Under the pieces are notes generated by a model. It was given only the letters and a program-made list of their open reading frames with translations. It did no database searches and was not told the origin of the DNA. 64,000 nt of DNA from Luidia sarsii (Eukaryota > Echinodermata > Asteroidea > Paxillosida > Luidiidae), in contig OX465103.1 of NCBI GenBank assembly GCA_949987565.1, forward strand, positions 19,663,280 through 19,727,279. Direction: 5' to 3'. The translations under genes were made by a program, and so were the position numbers. Shown piece after piece: positions 41,893 through 52,867 of this stretch. Each line of letters opens with the position of its first letter. Positions within the stretch are counted from its first letter, which is position 1.

Positions 41893-43684
41893 ATGAAGTA
41901 TCCGTGTGTGGTTTGCTCCAAGCAAGTTCGGAAGAACCAGAAAGCACTCCTCTGTGATTGCTGTGATAGATGGCAGCATCTGTCCTGCGACACGGGATTT
42001 TCTCCTGATGACTATGAACGCTTTATGAATTACTCCTCAGAGCTGCTATCGTGGCACTGCACACTCTATTCTATTTCTGTTCTATTTCCATCTCCGACAT
42101 TCCTCTTCCAGCAGGGGAGAGCACCAGAGCCTCCCTGGAGCTATCTTCTGCTGAAGTTGAAGGTGATGTGATGGGAACAGAGTCCAGTGCTCTTTCTGGG
42201 TCAGAGTCATTTCATGTAAGCGGGAGTTTCGAAATCCCGCAGCCCCCAGAGGAGGGTAGCATACTCGACACCCCGATTCCTGCCATCCAGGATGTTGGTC
42301 AAGACCAAGATGTCAGGTACTGAATTGTTCAAGCGGGGACGCAGCGGGGCAAGCCCATCCTTGTGGACAACAGGGGTTATTCGTATACCAAGAGGTGGCA
42401 ACGAAACCCCGATTCATCCCGCTCTAAATTGGGTGTGCAGCATACGGGGCAAGGCACAACGTTGCCCTGTCTCTGTCATCCAGAATGCAGAGACCTTCAC
42501 CCCCGGATCTCGCACCATCAACTCACACCCAGCTAACCCCGGTTCGGCTACAGCCATCCAGGTTGCTGCGGAGGTCAAGGCCGTATGTAAAAGGGACATC
42601 TTTCGTTCTGCGGGTGGAGGAGGTGATGGCAGAAATGTTGGATCCTGCCGCCTCAGCCCCAACTTTTCCAAAGCCGTCGAACCTCGTCCGCACAGGAAAA
42701 AACGTGCTCGTCAGTCACAGCGCCCTACCGAGCCATCGGACTTGTCTTTTGAACTTGCCACCAGCTTCCTGCCAGACAACTTTCTGGTCAAGGACATCGT
42801 GGTTGGGGAGGCCCGCCACCTTGTCTTTATGACCACCGACCAGTGTGCCGTGCCGGACAGGGCCAGAACATGGTATGTGGACGGGACCTTCAAGGTGGTC
42901 CACAAACCCTTTGTTCAGATGTTCAGCATCCATGCGTTTGTGAAATCTTAACAAGAGGACCAGAAGCAGGTGCCACTGGCATTCGCCTTGATGTCCCGCA
43001 AGACCAAGCGGGACTACAAGAAGGTTTTGAGGGCAATCAGGAAACAGCTGTCCTCTTCCGGCATGAATGCCCGTCGATTTGTGCTGGACTTTGAGGCCGG
43101 GGTCTGGGATTGCAAGGCTGCCTATTCCACTGGAGTCAGGCAGTTTGGCGAAAGTGCCAGGCACTTGGACTCCAAGTCCCCTACACCACCAACGCCGGGG
43201 TGCAGTCAGTAGTTCACAAGCTGATGTCCCTGCCCTTCCTGCCTCACGAACAGATCTCTGCGTCTTTCGTGAAGAGCACGAGACCAGAGTTGAGGACCCC
43301 GTGTTGCTGCGCCTATTCGAGTACATGTATGTGCGACACACATGGGTCGACAGCAATACATGGCCGCCCTAAACCTGGTCTGTCTTCAATACGAGCATCC
43401 GGACAAACAACGACGTGGAAGGGTGGCATCGGCGACTGAACGCCAAAGCCTCGAGACTTGGTCTGCCGATGTACCAGCTGATCCCTCTCCTTTACCGTGA
43501 GGCTCAGCTGGTAAACTTACAGATGAGGCTGGTGAAGGAGGGGAAGATGTGCAGGAACCAGCGGCGGGCCACCCGCCAAATCCAAGGCAGGGTGGTTATG
43601 CTGTGGGACCGGTACTTGGCGGGTAGCCTGAAGACATCAGGACTTCTTGCCGCCTGCAGTTATCTGCATGGGCCACAGCTGTGA
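41893..43684 (+). pseudogene. MULE transposase with PHD finger and FLYWCH domain
   Basis: The ATG at 41893 opens a PHD finger: YPCVVCSKQVRKN, LLCDCCDRWQHLSC and LLSWHC (Cys4-His-Cys3 pattern). A frameshift near 42070 leads into an acidic linker. A FLYWCH-like domain follows in two frames (KPILVDNRGYSYTKRWQRN, then NWVCSIRGKAQRCPVSVI). The transposase core has RTWYVDGTFKVVHKPFVQMF (first Asp) and an in-frame TAA at 42949. It continues KQVPLAFALMSRKTKRDYKK and RRFVLDFEAGVWD (second acidic block), then after a shift GCLFHWSQAVWRKCQ (C-x-H motif) and, after another, DVEGWHRRLNAKA. This order matches MULE transposases. Four frameshifts and a stop make it inactive. MULE enzymes cut and paste DNA; PHD and FLYWCH parts likely guide chromatin or DNA binding. 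Confidence 0.83.
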
Positions 43685-43704
43685 AGCATCTTCATCAAAC
43701 AACC

Positions 43705-43720
43705 GGCCCTTTTCAGGGCC
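43705..43720 (+). terminator. Histone-type mRNA 3' stem-loop
   Basis: GGCCCTTTTCAGGGCC is a perfect 6-bp stem with a 4-nt TTTC loop and fits the replication-dependent histone consensus GGYYYUHHUHARRRCC at every position. It is preceded by AAACAACC and followed by ACACA (the usual cleavage site spacing). A purine-rich CAAAAAAGAG 11 nt later resembles the histone downstream element bound by U7 snRNA. It lies 21 nt after the stop of the MULE-type transposase frame. No histone coding sequence is near. Confidence 0.7.
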
Positions 43721-43735
43721 ACACATTTTCAAAAA

Positions 43736-44216
43736 AGAGCAATTTGACAAATACTGGCGTCAACATATTTCCCTCAGATCATAACTCTGTCCAGTTAAGC
43801 ATGGACGTCAGTGCCGTCAAAAAACCTGCCTTTATGCATCGTCCTGTTTTTAACTTCTGAAAGGCTGATATGAATGACTTGATGAGAACACTAGAGTGCA
43901 TTCCATGGTGTCTTTTGGAGGCAGCAGATGACTGTAATGATGCTACATCATCATTTTATGATCTTGTCGACGCTGCATTTACTGATGTGGTTCCTGTAGT
44001 TCGCCCTCGCCATCCCTCTCCTCAATGGTATGACGGTGAAGTCCACCATGCTCTAAAGGCCAAGGAGCAAGCTTTTCGGAGGAAGAAGCATAATCCGTCT
44101 CCACATAATGCTGCTATCTTTCGATCAGCCAGGTGGGATTTCAAGCAACTGGTGAGAGCCAAATATTCCAGTTATCTGTCCACAGTAGCCAGTGACATTG
44201 GAGCTTCGTAAACGAA
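43736..44216 (+). pseudogene. LINE endonuclease C-terminus and linker
   Basis: NLTNTGVNIFPSDHNSVQL carries the endonuclease SDH motif (catalytic Asp and His), followed by MHRPVFNF and a stop. Then MNDLMRTLECIPWCLLEAAD, VVPVVRPRHPSPQWYDGEV and FKQLVRAKYSSYLSTV give the linker typical of CR1-type LINEs before the RT. A stop at 43860 and the second insertion at 44217 interrupt it. Confidence 0.75.
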
Positions 44217-44590
44217 ACAGGTCAACTCGTACGCCAGCCAACTCGTACGCGAGACAACTCGTGGCTTGGACAACTCGTACACCAGCCGACTCGTACGCGA
44301 GACATCTCGTACGTCGACCTACTCGTACACCAACTAACCCGTACACGCATTCTTCATCATATAGTCCGCAATTTCAGTATCAGGCGGAGAAAAAACAGGA
44401 AGTAACTTGTCAAACTTTTTGCCAAACGATACAACAATAAATGCAACATTGATTTCCCGTGTCTTGTTCATACTTAAATTAAAGAGCAACTTCAACGGTT
44501 TTGTAAAAAAAGGAGAGATTTATGGATGGAAATTGGTCAACAACAAACCGCCACCAGCAACGACACATCGCGTGACTTTGATCACCCTTT
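44217..44590 (+). mobile_element. Second insertion in the CR1-like LINE, with CAACTCGTACGC array
   Basis: Opens with CAGGTCAACTCGTACGCCAG and a degenerate array of the same unit to 44345, then about 240 bp without coding. LINE coding resumes near 44590 with LSSFVLKSCSNIL. The opening matches the start of the first insertion, so both probably derive from one element family. The LINE segment between the linker and the RT (fingers, GPDG motif) is missing. Confidence 0.6.
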
Positions 44591-45952
44591 CCACCTATCT
44601 AGTTTTGTCTTGAAGTCGTGCTCAAATATTCTTTGCATTCCATTTACACGTCTTTTCAACAGAGCAATTTCTGAGGGCTGCTTTCCTTCTCAGTGGAAGG
44701 CTGCAAACATTGTCCCCATTCATAAATCTGGTAACAAACAAGCTGTCAATAACTATAGACCCATCTCCTTACTCCCACAGGTTTCAAAGGTTTTTGAAAA
44801 GATTCTATGTGAACAGATAGTTAGTCATGTCCAACCACCTCTCTCTGATCAGCAGCACGGTTTTGTCTCTGGCAGAGATTGTAGCACTAATCTTACCTCA
44901 ATGATGCAGGAGGCTTACCGTGCTGTTTATCATCGTGAGCAGTTGGACGTGATATACACTGACTTTTCTAAGGCATTTGACCGTGTTAACCATAATTTGT
45001 TAATGTATAAACTGTCCTCTTACAACATACATCCCCGTGTCCTGCGCTTACTAAATAATTATTTAACCTTTAGATTGCAGAGAGTACATGTAGTTCTTCA
45101 TGGTCACTCTTCGGATTGGAATCCAGTTCCCTCGGGAGTCCCCCAGGGCTCAGTATTGGGTCCTTTGCTTTTTTCTTTATTTGTCAACGATATCCCAAAA
45201 TACCTTAGTAATAAATGTCTCATGTTTGCCGATGATTCTCAAGATATTTAACAATGTTAGGTCTCTTGCCAATGCTTGTGTTACAAATGGACCTGGATAG
45301 ACTCATGTCTTGGACTTCATCTTGGAGGCTCTCCCTTAATATTAACAAATGCAGTGTCTTATCCATTTCACTTAAAAAGAAGCCCATTGCCTTTGATTAC
45401 ACTGTTGATAATGCCATCCTCAAACGTGTTTATGTGCAAAAAGACTTTGGTATATTTATTGATTGTAAACTCACCTTTGTGCCACATGTTAATTCGATTA
45501 TTAAGAAAGCAAACCGTATGTTTAGTTTAGTCTGGCTTAACTTTCGATCCCTCAAAAATGAATATGTTCTACGTACCATGTACTGTTCTCTTATTAGACC
45601 CAATCTTGAATATTGCACTGTAGTTTTTAACTCTTTAACTTGTTTCGAACTCTTTTCACCTTATCAAGCAGGTAGGTTAGAGAGAGTACAAAAACGTTTT
45701 CTTAGTTTCATGTATAAAATTCTTAATAACAATGCAAACTACGACCTAGACTATTTTATGTTATGCGATTTGTATAGGCTTTCCACACTGGAGCATAGAA
45801 GAAGTGTAAATTACTGTTTATTCTTGTACAGGTTTTTCCATAATATTTATACTGTTACTGACTCCAACCCTTTTTGTCTGCATGTACCTGTGCGGCGGAC
45901 AAAGCATGCACAGGAGCACATCTTCCACATCCCACGCAGCGAGTTGAAGTGA
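44590..45952 (+). pseudogene. CR1-like LINE reverse transcriptase
   Basis: Reads SSFVLKSCSNILCIPFTRLF, CFPSQWKAANIVPIHKSGN, NNYRPISLLPQVSKVFEKIL, QQHGFVSGRDCSTNL, motif A LDVIYTDFSKAFDRVNHNLL, motif B SGVPQGSVLGPLLFSLFVND and motif C CLMFADDSQ. Two nearby frameshifts (about 45240 and 45275) follow motif C. The rest continues DLDRLMSWTSSWRLSLNINK, KDFGIFIDCKLTFVPHVN, RSLKNEYVLRTMYCSLIRP and the C-terminal domain to 45952. A piece of the 3' end (RFISRISSTYNRLH type) continues in another frame to about 46080. Catalytic Asp residues are intact; only the frame is broken. Confidence 0.85.
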
Positions 45953-46275
45953 CAAAGCGTGGCTTCATCTCCAGGATTTCGTCCACTTACAACAGGCTGC
46001 ATGGGATGTGTGATGTGTTCGGTGCTCCTTCCTTGCATTCTTTTCGCCCCCAGGTCCATGCAGCTCTTTCAACTTTCAATACTTAATGTGCTGTTTGTGT
46101 TTCAGTCTTTGAATATGTACTGAATTATTGTGAACTTGTGATTGATTTTGGTTTGAATCTCTGCTTCTTTCATAGTTGTACTTGTTTTCTTATTTTCTGT
46201 TTGTTTGTCTATCTGTTTGTTTGTTGTTTGCATGGCCTTTGTTTGTAAGATTGTACTTTTCTTCTTTTGTTTTAA

Positions 46276-46977
46276 CCACTTCGCGCCGGGGTTTTTTTCA
46301 GCGCCGATGACCGCCATGCGGGGGTTTTTGAACAATGCATCATTTTAAAATCTTGCTAAAACAATCGGAACAATATACATGTATTTCTGTTAAATAAATC
46401 GATAAGGGTTTACTATGGGTACAAGAGAGTAAAACCTGGCACAATTCGGACGTCGTTGTGGCTTTTGTCAAGAGATTATCCGTTCGAAAAAGGGCCCTTT
46501 GTCCGTCGTCAATGGACCGTAACTGACGTGTGTGTGCGTGCGTGTACGCTGCTGACAATCCCTGACTGCAGACTCCAGCCTCCACTCCAGACAGTCAAAT
46601 CTTTGAGTTGGTCGGCCACATACGAGCGTACAGACTACGGTAAAGAATGTGGGGGTAATTCCAATGCCAGACCGACGACCGTTGGCCTGTGTGGCATGCA
46701 AAGACAATGTCCCCCGCGTGCTTTCAGCTGCAGCGCGGTTTCCCTCTATCCTCCACAGTAAAAGTTCCACAATTGCACAATTGCTGCTGCTAATCTTGCA
46801 ATTCATGTGGCAACTTGCGTCAAAAAGGTTCTTTGTACTGATTTGTAAATTGCTTTGTTCTAAGCTGAAAAGAGTCTTTGTTTAGAATGTGGACAATAGT
46901 GGTGCCCGGATTCGGAGGGCCCCGTTGCAAAGGCAATCCAATTGTCCTCCGGATTCGGAGGTCACGGCGCGAAGTGG
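46276..46977. mobile_element. piggyBac-like MITE copy 2 (TTAA target duplication)
   Basis: A 702-bp copy with the same CCACTTCGCGCC / GGCGCGAAGTGG ends, flanked by TTAA at 46272-46275 and 46978-46981. Similarity to copy 1 is high over the full length, with small indels (for example CGTTCGAAAAAGGGCCCTTT is present here and missing in copy 1). It is inserted just after the CR1-like RT, in its 3' region. No transposase. Confidence 0.87.
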
Positions 46978-47094
46978 TTAATGTATGTTGGTTCTATGAA
47001 TGATATCAATGATTTTTTTAACTATTTCATTGTAAATTAATTTATCAAATTAGTGTTTTATTTATTTATATACATGTATATTTGCTGTTGGGTG

Positions 47095-47660
47095 ATTAAT
47101 AAATAAGAAATGACTTGTGTGTGTGTGTGCATGCGTGTGTGATACTTACCGGTATAGCACCTGACCGCAGACTAGCCTCAGTTCCAGGCAGTCATATCAT
47201 TGAGTTGGTTAGCCCGAAACCAAGGTAGTTTGCGGTGAAGAAAGTGGGTGGGATTCCACTGCCTAACTGACGACCATTGGGCTGTGACATTCAAACAGTG
47301 TCTCCTATGGCAGCGCTATATCACTCTAACATCCACACAAAAGTCCCACAATGGGGTCCAATCTTTGAGGTGGTCGACCCAACAGAGCATTCAGTTTGTG
47401 GTGACAATAGTGGGTGGAATTCCACTGCCTGACCGATGACCGTTGGGCTGTGTGACATACCAACGAAATGTCTCCCGTGGCAGCGTGCTATCCTTCGATC
47501 ATCCACAGTAATGGTCTTACAATAGCACAATTGTTTCTGCTAATCTGGCAACTTGTGTCAAAATGGGTCTTTGTCATACTTTGTATTGATTTATTTGAGT
47601 CTTTGTTAAAATTTGGACAACAGTGGTGCCCTGAATCGGAGAGCCTGTGACATACAGTGT
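47095..47660. repeat. Degenerate sequence related to the TTAA MITE
   Basis: Pieces match the MITE interior in order but with many changes: TTCCAGGCAGTCATATCATTG, GTGGGTGGGATTCCACTGCC (twice, 47245 and 47405), ATCCACAGTAATGGTCTTAC and GGCAACTTGTGTCAAAATGG. The middle is duplicated about 160 bp apart. No intact ends. Confidence 0.6.
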
Positions 47661-47785
47661 GTAGTATAACAATAGCAGACCCCAAATGGGGTGTCCTTGG
47701 CCTTAAAGGTGGTGTCTGGTGGTGCTTGCTAGGATCCTAATGATGCTGTCATTTTGTTCACTGGTATGTGCTTTTCCTAAAGTGA

Positions 47786-49225
47786 AACTAGCAGGACCTT
47801 TCTCAAAGGCAGAGTGACAAGGACAAAACTAATACATGTACATGTACACGAAGGAAGGGGGAAGAGAGTGAATAGGACACGGATGAGAAACAAAGGACAA
47901 AGAGTAAAGCTGGTAGGGAGAGATCAAAGGGAAGGGCAAGGAGTAGGGTAGGGATTAGTGAGACATGGGGGGGGAGATCAAAGAGAGAAGTGTGGAGGAG
48001 TGAACACAAAAGAAGGATTATCAGAAAGCTGCATGGTGTTAGTCATTACCCTCCTGGATGTTGAGACCATGTGGTTGAATAGTCCGAAGATGCTTCATCC
48101 ACATTTTCTCACGGCTAAGACGGACAGCATTACTAAGGTGACCAAGTGATTCTATGCCCAGTACACTCATATCTGATATCGAATGCTCAGGGAGATTGAA
48201 GTGATACCCAACAGGGGTGTCCATTTTACCGGTTTTGATAGTAGACCTATGGCCATAGATCCTTTTTTTGAGGGTGTTTTTGGTCTCGCCAACATACTGA
48301 ATATTACAAACTCTACAAGAGATGAGGTATATGATGTTTGAGGTAGTGCACGTGATAGAGCCATGTCGTGTAGGTAGTTCCAGAAGAATGTGCATTGAAA
48401 GAGTCTATTTCCTTGGCATGTGTCTTGCAAACAATGCATTTTGAGGTACAGTGTACACTTGAATGTACCAAATTTAGTGGGAGGTGAAGAGTCCAAAGGG
48501 GGAACCTCTGTTCGGACAATTAAGTCACACAGGTTATGGGGGTGCCTGAAAGCCAAAACAGGCGAGTTTGGAATGGCACCAGGCAGACGGTCTTAAGTAC
48601 AGTATGAAGAATGTGGTGGTTTTCCTTAGTTATCTTCCAGAGAGGAGGAAGACAAGGGTAGGTAGGAATTAAGTAACTAATTCCTCACTATAGCCTTTTG
48701 CAACCAAGTACCGAGATTCACAGAATGGGAAGCAGTGGCAGAGTGGCTTCATTCCCAGTCTCCCTCCGGAGAATCCTTGGCCAGTGCGTCATCCAGAAAA
48801 TCTCTTCCGGGCACACCACACCCTCCGGAGCCACACCGAGGCGGTCACTGGTTTCCTCAGACAATTAAGTCACGCAGGTTACGCGGGCGCCTGAAAGCCA
48901 AAACAGGCGAATTTGGAATGGCTTCAGCCAGACGATCTGAAGTGTGGAGAATATGGTGGTTTTCCTAAGTAGTTATCTTCCTGAGAGGAGGAAGAGAAGG
49001 GTGGTAGGAAGTAACTAAGGGAACCTTGGGATTGTCCTTGGGACCTGACCAGTGGCTTTTGTTTGAGTGCCGAACTTCTGGGAATGGAATAGACTTTAGC
49101 AATGGAGTTCTTCACTTGGCGAGAACTATAGCCTCTAGCAACCAAGTTGCTGGCCAATACACGTTTATGGCGGCGAAAGTCAGACTCATTGGAACATGCG
49201 CCTCAATCTGAGGGCCTGGCTGTAA
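47786..49225 (-). mobile_element. Penelope-like element B, copies B2 and B3 (two fragments)
   Basis: Minus strand. Fragment one (about 48700-47786) carries the GIY-YIG region (LISCRVCNIQYVGETKNTL, KKRIYGHRSTIKTGKM, LPEHSISDMSVLGIESLG) and the 3' UTR. Fragment two (49225-48860) carries the upstream part: YSQALRLRRMCSNESDFRRH, VLASNLVARGYSSRQVKNSI. It breaks off at CGCCTGAAAGCC, a segment that fragment one repeats at 48540. About 150 bp of unrelated sequence (48715-48860) lies between. This looks like two partial insertions or a rearranged tandem. Frameshifts are present in both. Confidence 0.78.
48039..48560 (-). pseudogene. Penelope-like GIY-YIG endonuclease (copy B2)
   Basis: Overlapping minus-strand frames encode the Cys-rich linker (GTFKC...KCIVCKTHAKEIDS), the GIY-YIG core YLISCRVCNIQYVGETKN, KKRIYGHRSTIKTGKMDTPV, GYHFNLPEHSISDMSVLG and the C-terminal WMKHLRTIQPHGLNIQEGND. 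The second frame is needed upstream of 48395, so one frameshift lies near the Zn-binding linker. Nearly the same protein as in copy B1. Confidence 0.78.
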
Positions 49226-50189
49226 GCTACACATGTATACCAGTCTTACAGTGTCTGGGGTGACAACTGGAGGAATGGAGATATTGATGAGTGTCGGTGG
49301 GCCAGTAAGTTCAGGAGTGCCTCATTGTGCTGATCAATGGCATGGAGAAGATCATTCTGAACATGCAGTAATGCAGCGGTTTCAGTGGAGCGATGTGGTC
49401 GATACGCAGATTGAGCAATTGCATGTACATGTACAGTAAGTTGTTACAGGTGAAGTAATCTTTGATGCATGTGTATCCAAGAAAAATCTAGTATGGGGAA
49501 AACTAGCAAACAGACTCTAAAAAGAAAAAAAAATCCAGTGATCGGAGGAGAAGACGGAGGGTATTCTAAAAGAATTTCACACTACATGTAGCTTTGGCTG
49601 ATGAAAAAAACAACCTTGTAAGCTATTTTATTTGAAGTTACACATTTAAAAAAAATTTTTTTTTAATGACGCAACCAAACACGACCCAACTAACTAAATT
49701 TAACCTAAAATAAATCAATTAAAACAAAATCCAACTGACACGTTCCATGACCAAACTAACCAATGACCAAAAACCTTAGACTCAGACCTTGACAAAATCC
49801 AGACTTAACCTAAAATATAACCCAATATACTGTACAGCACAATTCTATATCAAAAGTTCCCACAACACAACAACACAGCACTTTATAATGAAAAGAAGCA
49901 CAAAGGGTACAACTAGAGTAACCGAACCACACGGCAGACCAAACTATCTGGGCAGATCGCGAGAACATGAAAATGGGTCTTCACCCTCTTCTGCGAGTCT
50001 GCAAACTGAAGGGCCTACACAGGTACTGTACATGGCACTACTGAAAGCAGCCTTTGTTTATTACACCTTAAATAATTATAAAGTCAACAATACCCAGCTG
50101 CTGGGTTGAGCACCAACACATGGGCCAAAACCGTTTTTTTTGGGGGGGGGTCTTGTCAACAGTAACACATTCCAAATAATTGTGTTGCA
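49226..50189. other. Intron 2 gap, no gene
   Basis: AT-rich, includes A-runs and a TTTAAAAAAAATTTTTTTTT inverted stretch near 49650. No domain in any frame; the frame at 49789-50109 is unsupported. Confidence 0.5.
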
Positions 50190-50640
50190 AATAAACGTGA
50201 GCCGATTGCGGTTAGCATGTGGTCACGCTGCGCAAGCGGGAATGGCAGGACTCACTGACGAACGTTAACAAACCATGTGCTGCACTTCCTGGCAGTAAGC
50301 TGCTGGCAGGAAATGCCATGCACGCGCAATGCATCGTGGGCTTTAAAAAAAACGGTGGGATTTGAGCGGAGCGTTCCCACACACATTGCATCGCAAATAA
50401 ACGCTGAGCTGAGAGCAACACTGGTAAACGTATGCCTCTGTGTAAATGATAGTGCAGTACCAGCGATACGAATATAACCTCTGAACTCACATGCAAATAC
50501 GGTGAAGCAAGGGACGTTTGCGACCGCACTGAATTGTACCGTGTAAATGTCTGCGATCAAATCGCAAACGACCATTGCGCCAGACATCCGGCGCGAATTT
50601 TCGCAGACAGTGCTCGTGTACAAATGTAAAAGGGCTTTAG
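50190..50640. repeat. Dispersed repeat, second copy (partner of 12070-12282) and relative of 51160-51400
   Basis: 50405-50612 matches 12070-12282 (GAGCTGAGAGCAACACTGG to CGCAGACA). The first part (ACGTGAGCCGATTGCGGTTA, GAGCGTTCCCACACACATTG) is shared with 51170-51380. It could be a non-autonomous transposon; ends were not determined. Confidence 0.6.
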
Positions 50641-51994
50641 ATGAGTCCGACTATCAGCCAAGTCATCTTGAGTTTGGACGTCCAGACTCCAGATGCAGCT
50701 TATTTTGGGTCAATTGGGAATACTTCAGTCATTCCCATCCTTAACCACTTCAAACCGGATCCTCTGAATTCAAATCCCCAGGTCTGGTGTAACTACATTA
50801 CATGTACATGTATGTGTTGGGCCCTGTGCATCCAGACACCACTATTGTCTGAATTTTAAACAAATACTTTTTTCAGTCCATCACAAAGCAATATTTACAT
50901 TGTAGCATGTCAAACACATGTTTTGACGTGAGTTGCCACTTTAATTGCTAGATTAGTGGCAACAATTGCACTATTGTAAGAACATTACTGTGGATGATCA
51001 AAAGAAAGCACACTCCCACAGAGGAAAGCCTGCTTGCATATCTTACAGCCCAACAGTATAAACTACATGTAGGGCTGTTCCCAATACGAAAATAATCGCA
51101 ATTTGGATTCAAAAACCCTTTTTTTTGGTCGTGTCCGTGAACAGGCCAATAAATCGCATCAGAAAAAAAACGTGAGCCGATTAATTGTGGTTAGCAGTTG
51201 TGGTCAAATGGTTGGTGTGTGGCCCATGCATGTGTTGGAGGGTGGCCCATGCGGGGAGGGACTAAAACAAGCACAGCACTTCATGTCAATCAGAGCGTGA
51301 GTGGTGCATTGTGGGATACAAAAAGGTGTGATTCAGTGGAGCGTTCCCACACACACCACATCGCAAATAAATGCAATTTTTTGAAAAAGTCTCACTAACA
51401 CTGGAGTCCGAATCACAATTCTAATCCCACTAATAATCGTGTTTAATTGTTTCCAAAAAAAAAAGGAAAAAAATAGTGGAGTTTGAATCAAGATTCAAAT
51501 CGCGATACAAATAATCATACGTGTTTATTTGGTGTAGTGGAAACGGCCCTACTTTGGAATCTCAAAGATTTGTTTGCATAGAGTTCAGGCTAGTCTGTGG
51601 TCAAAGGATGTCAGTTCATAATTGTATGCATGGAAGTGCTACGCTACACTGCACTACACAAACTATGACTGTTCACACTGCTACTGCTGCAAACATAATC
51701 AAATTGCAATTCAAACTCCACTTTTCTTGTCAATGTGTGGACATGATTATTGCAATTATCTTAGAACTCCACTATTAGTGCCACTCAATCTCGTAATCTA
51801 TGGATCTACCGGTACATGTAAGTAACTGTGAGATCTTTGTTAAATAATACAAAGCCCCATAATAGGAGTTGTGGTCGGTCTGGAGAATAGGCCTATTATT
51901 AAGGTTTGGCTGTATAAGAACTTTATGATTTAAAAATACAAGCTTGATAAGATTCTTATAAATCATGAATAATGTATGCTGACTACATATTTAC
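50641..51994. other. Intron 2, proximal to exon 2
   Basis: No gene. Repeat copy at 51160-51400 as noted. The segment 51400-51560 is rich in AATCGCGAT/AATCATACG and looks like degenerate transposon sequence. Confidence 0.45.
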
Positions 51995-52101
51995 CTGTTG
52001 GAATCACCTTGTACATGTACATTTTCATCTGAATGTCTGGCTAGTTCTCTAATATGTTTATTTTCTTTGTTTCTACACTGTGTCTTCACTATATCTTGAA
52101 C
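51995..52101 (-). CDS. Host coiled-coil gene, coding exon 2
   Basis: Minus-strand acceptor TGTTCATGTAG and strong donor AACAG|GTAAAT at 51994. The 107-nt exon starts in phase 0 (matching exon 1) and encodes VQDIVKTQCRNKENKHIREL, then ARHSDENVHVQGDSN and two bases of an Arg codon completed by exon 3. It is charged and probably helical in the first half. A weaker internal donor (CAAG|GTGATT at 52010) would put the next junction out of phase with exon 3, so I chose the downstream one. Confidence 0.75.
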
Positions 52102-52224
52102 CTACATGAACACAAAAAACAAAAGAACAAACACAAGATACAGACGTTAAAACTTAAAATAACATTAACACATTAAAATAAACCGAGCTACATGTAGTAC
52201 TCTTTTCCTATTACAAACTGCTTA

Positions 52225-52520
52225 ACCACGAGATTTGCCGCCCCGGGTTAAGCATTCTGTACCCCGGGGTTCGTTAATCCTGAGTTCTGTTCCCATTTGT
52301 TGCATTAACCCGAAGTTTCGCGAAACCCGGGGCGAGCTTGCCCCGGGTTAACGATGTGCGATTTCCCACTACACCCCAACCCCGGTGTCCGTCACTGCCC
52401 GTACCGGAAATTCCACAACGCGCTAGCTGGTCCAACAATGCCTCGTTCCGCCTTGTCGCCCAGCAACCACCCGTCGGTGCGCGCTGCCTGACTGGATACA
52501 TGTGGGCTGTACTCGATTAA
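52225..52520. repeat. GC-rich repeat with CCCCGGG words
   Basis: Contains CCCCGGGTTAA (52241 and 52340), CGAAACCCGG and CGCGAAACCC in inverted arrangement. A related GC-rich stretch is at 53545-53810 (CCCCGGGGTTC, CCCCGAGATAAC). Together they may be the two ends of one larger element that contains the Tc1 remnant. Confidence 0.5.
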
Positions 52521-52867
52521 CGTACAGTGGCGTGCAAAAGTCTGATCGCACTCACATGCGTTTTTTCAAAGACCTGTTTTACAGAAAAACTTTCTGAATT
52601 TCACATAAAATGTCAAACCTGTGTCATACATGTATGTGTGTTTATTTTAATCAAATATAATCATATTTTCACAGTGTCAAAACATCCAGTAACTCCACGA
52701 CGACGATGATTTCGCGACAGCTTTTTTCAACGTGCAAAACCGCCATCTTTAATGGCCTCATTACGTATTCATGAGCTCTTGAATACATTATCTAGGCATT
52801 TAAACCAATGGCAACAAAGTGCGCGCAGCGGGAAAGGTTTTCTAATGAATAATTATGAGTGATATAC

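Larger units (their letters stand above)
40873..43735 (+). mobile_element. MULE-type insertion with PHD/FLYWCH/transposase gene
   Basis: It begins with an array of CAACTCGTACGC units (40876-40995). An approximately 150-bp direct repeat follows (41090-41230 and 41500-41670, sharing GCCGATCACAGGGCCGAAAG), then the transposase gene 41893-43684 and a histone-type stem-loop at 43705-43720. The right border is near 43735, where LINE coding resumes as NLTNTGVNIFPSDHNSV. No terminal inverted repeat or target duplication was recognised, so the exact ends are uncertain. Confidence 0.65.
40043..45955 (+). mobile_element. CR1-like LINE with 2A peptide, split by two insertions
   Basis: Coding order on the plus strand: N-terminal region, 2A-like peptide, apurinic endonuclease (first part), insertion 40873-43735 (MULE-type), endonuclease end and linker 43736-44216, insertion 44217-44590, RT 44590-45952. 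Both insertions begin with CAGGTCAACTCGTACGC-type tandem arrays. The endonuclease middle and part of the RT start are missing, so the insertions came with target deletions or later loss. 2A peptides ahead of the endonuclease are described for CR1-type LINEs of marine invertebrates. All frames are broken. Confidence 0.8.
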
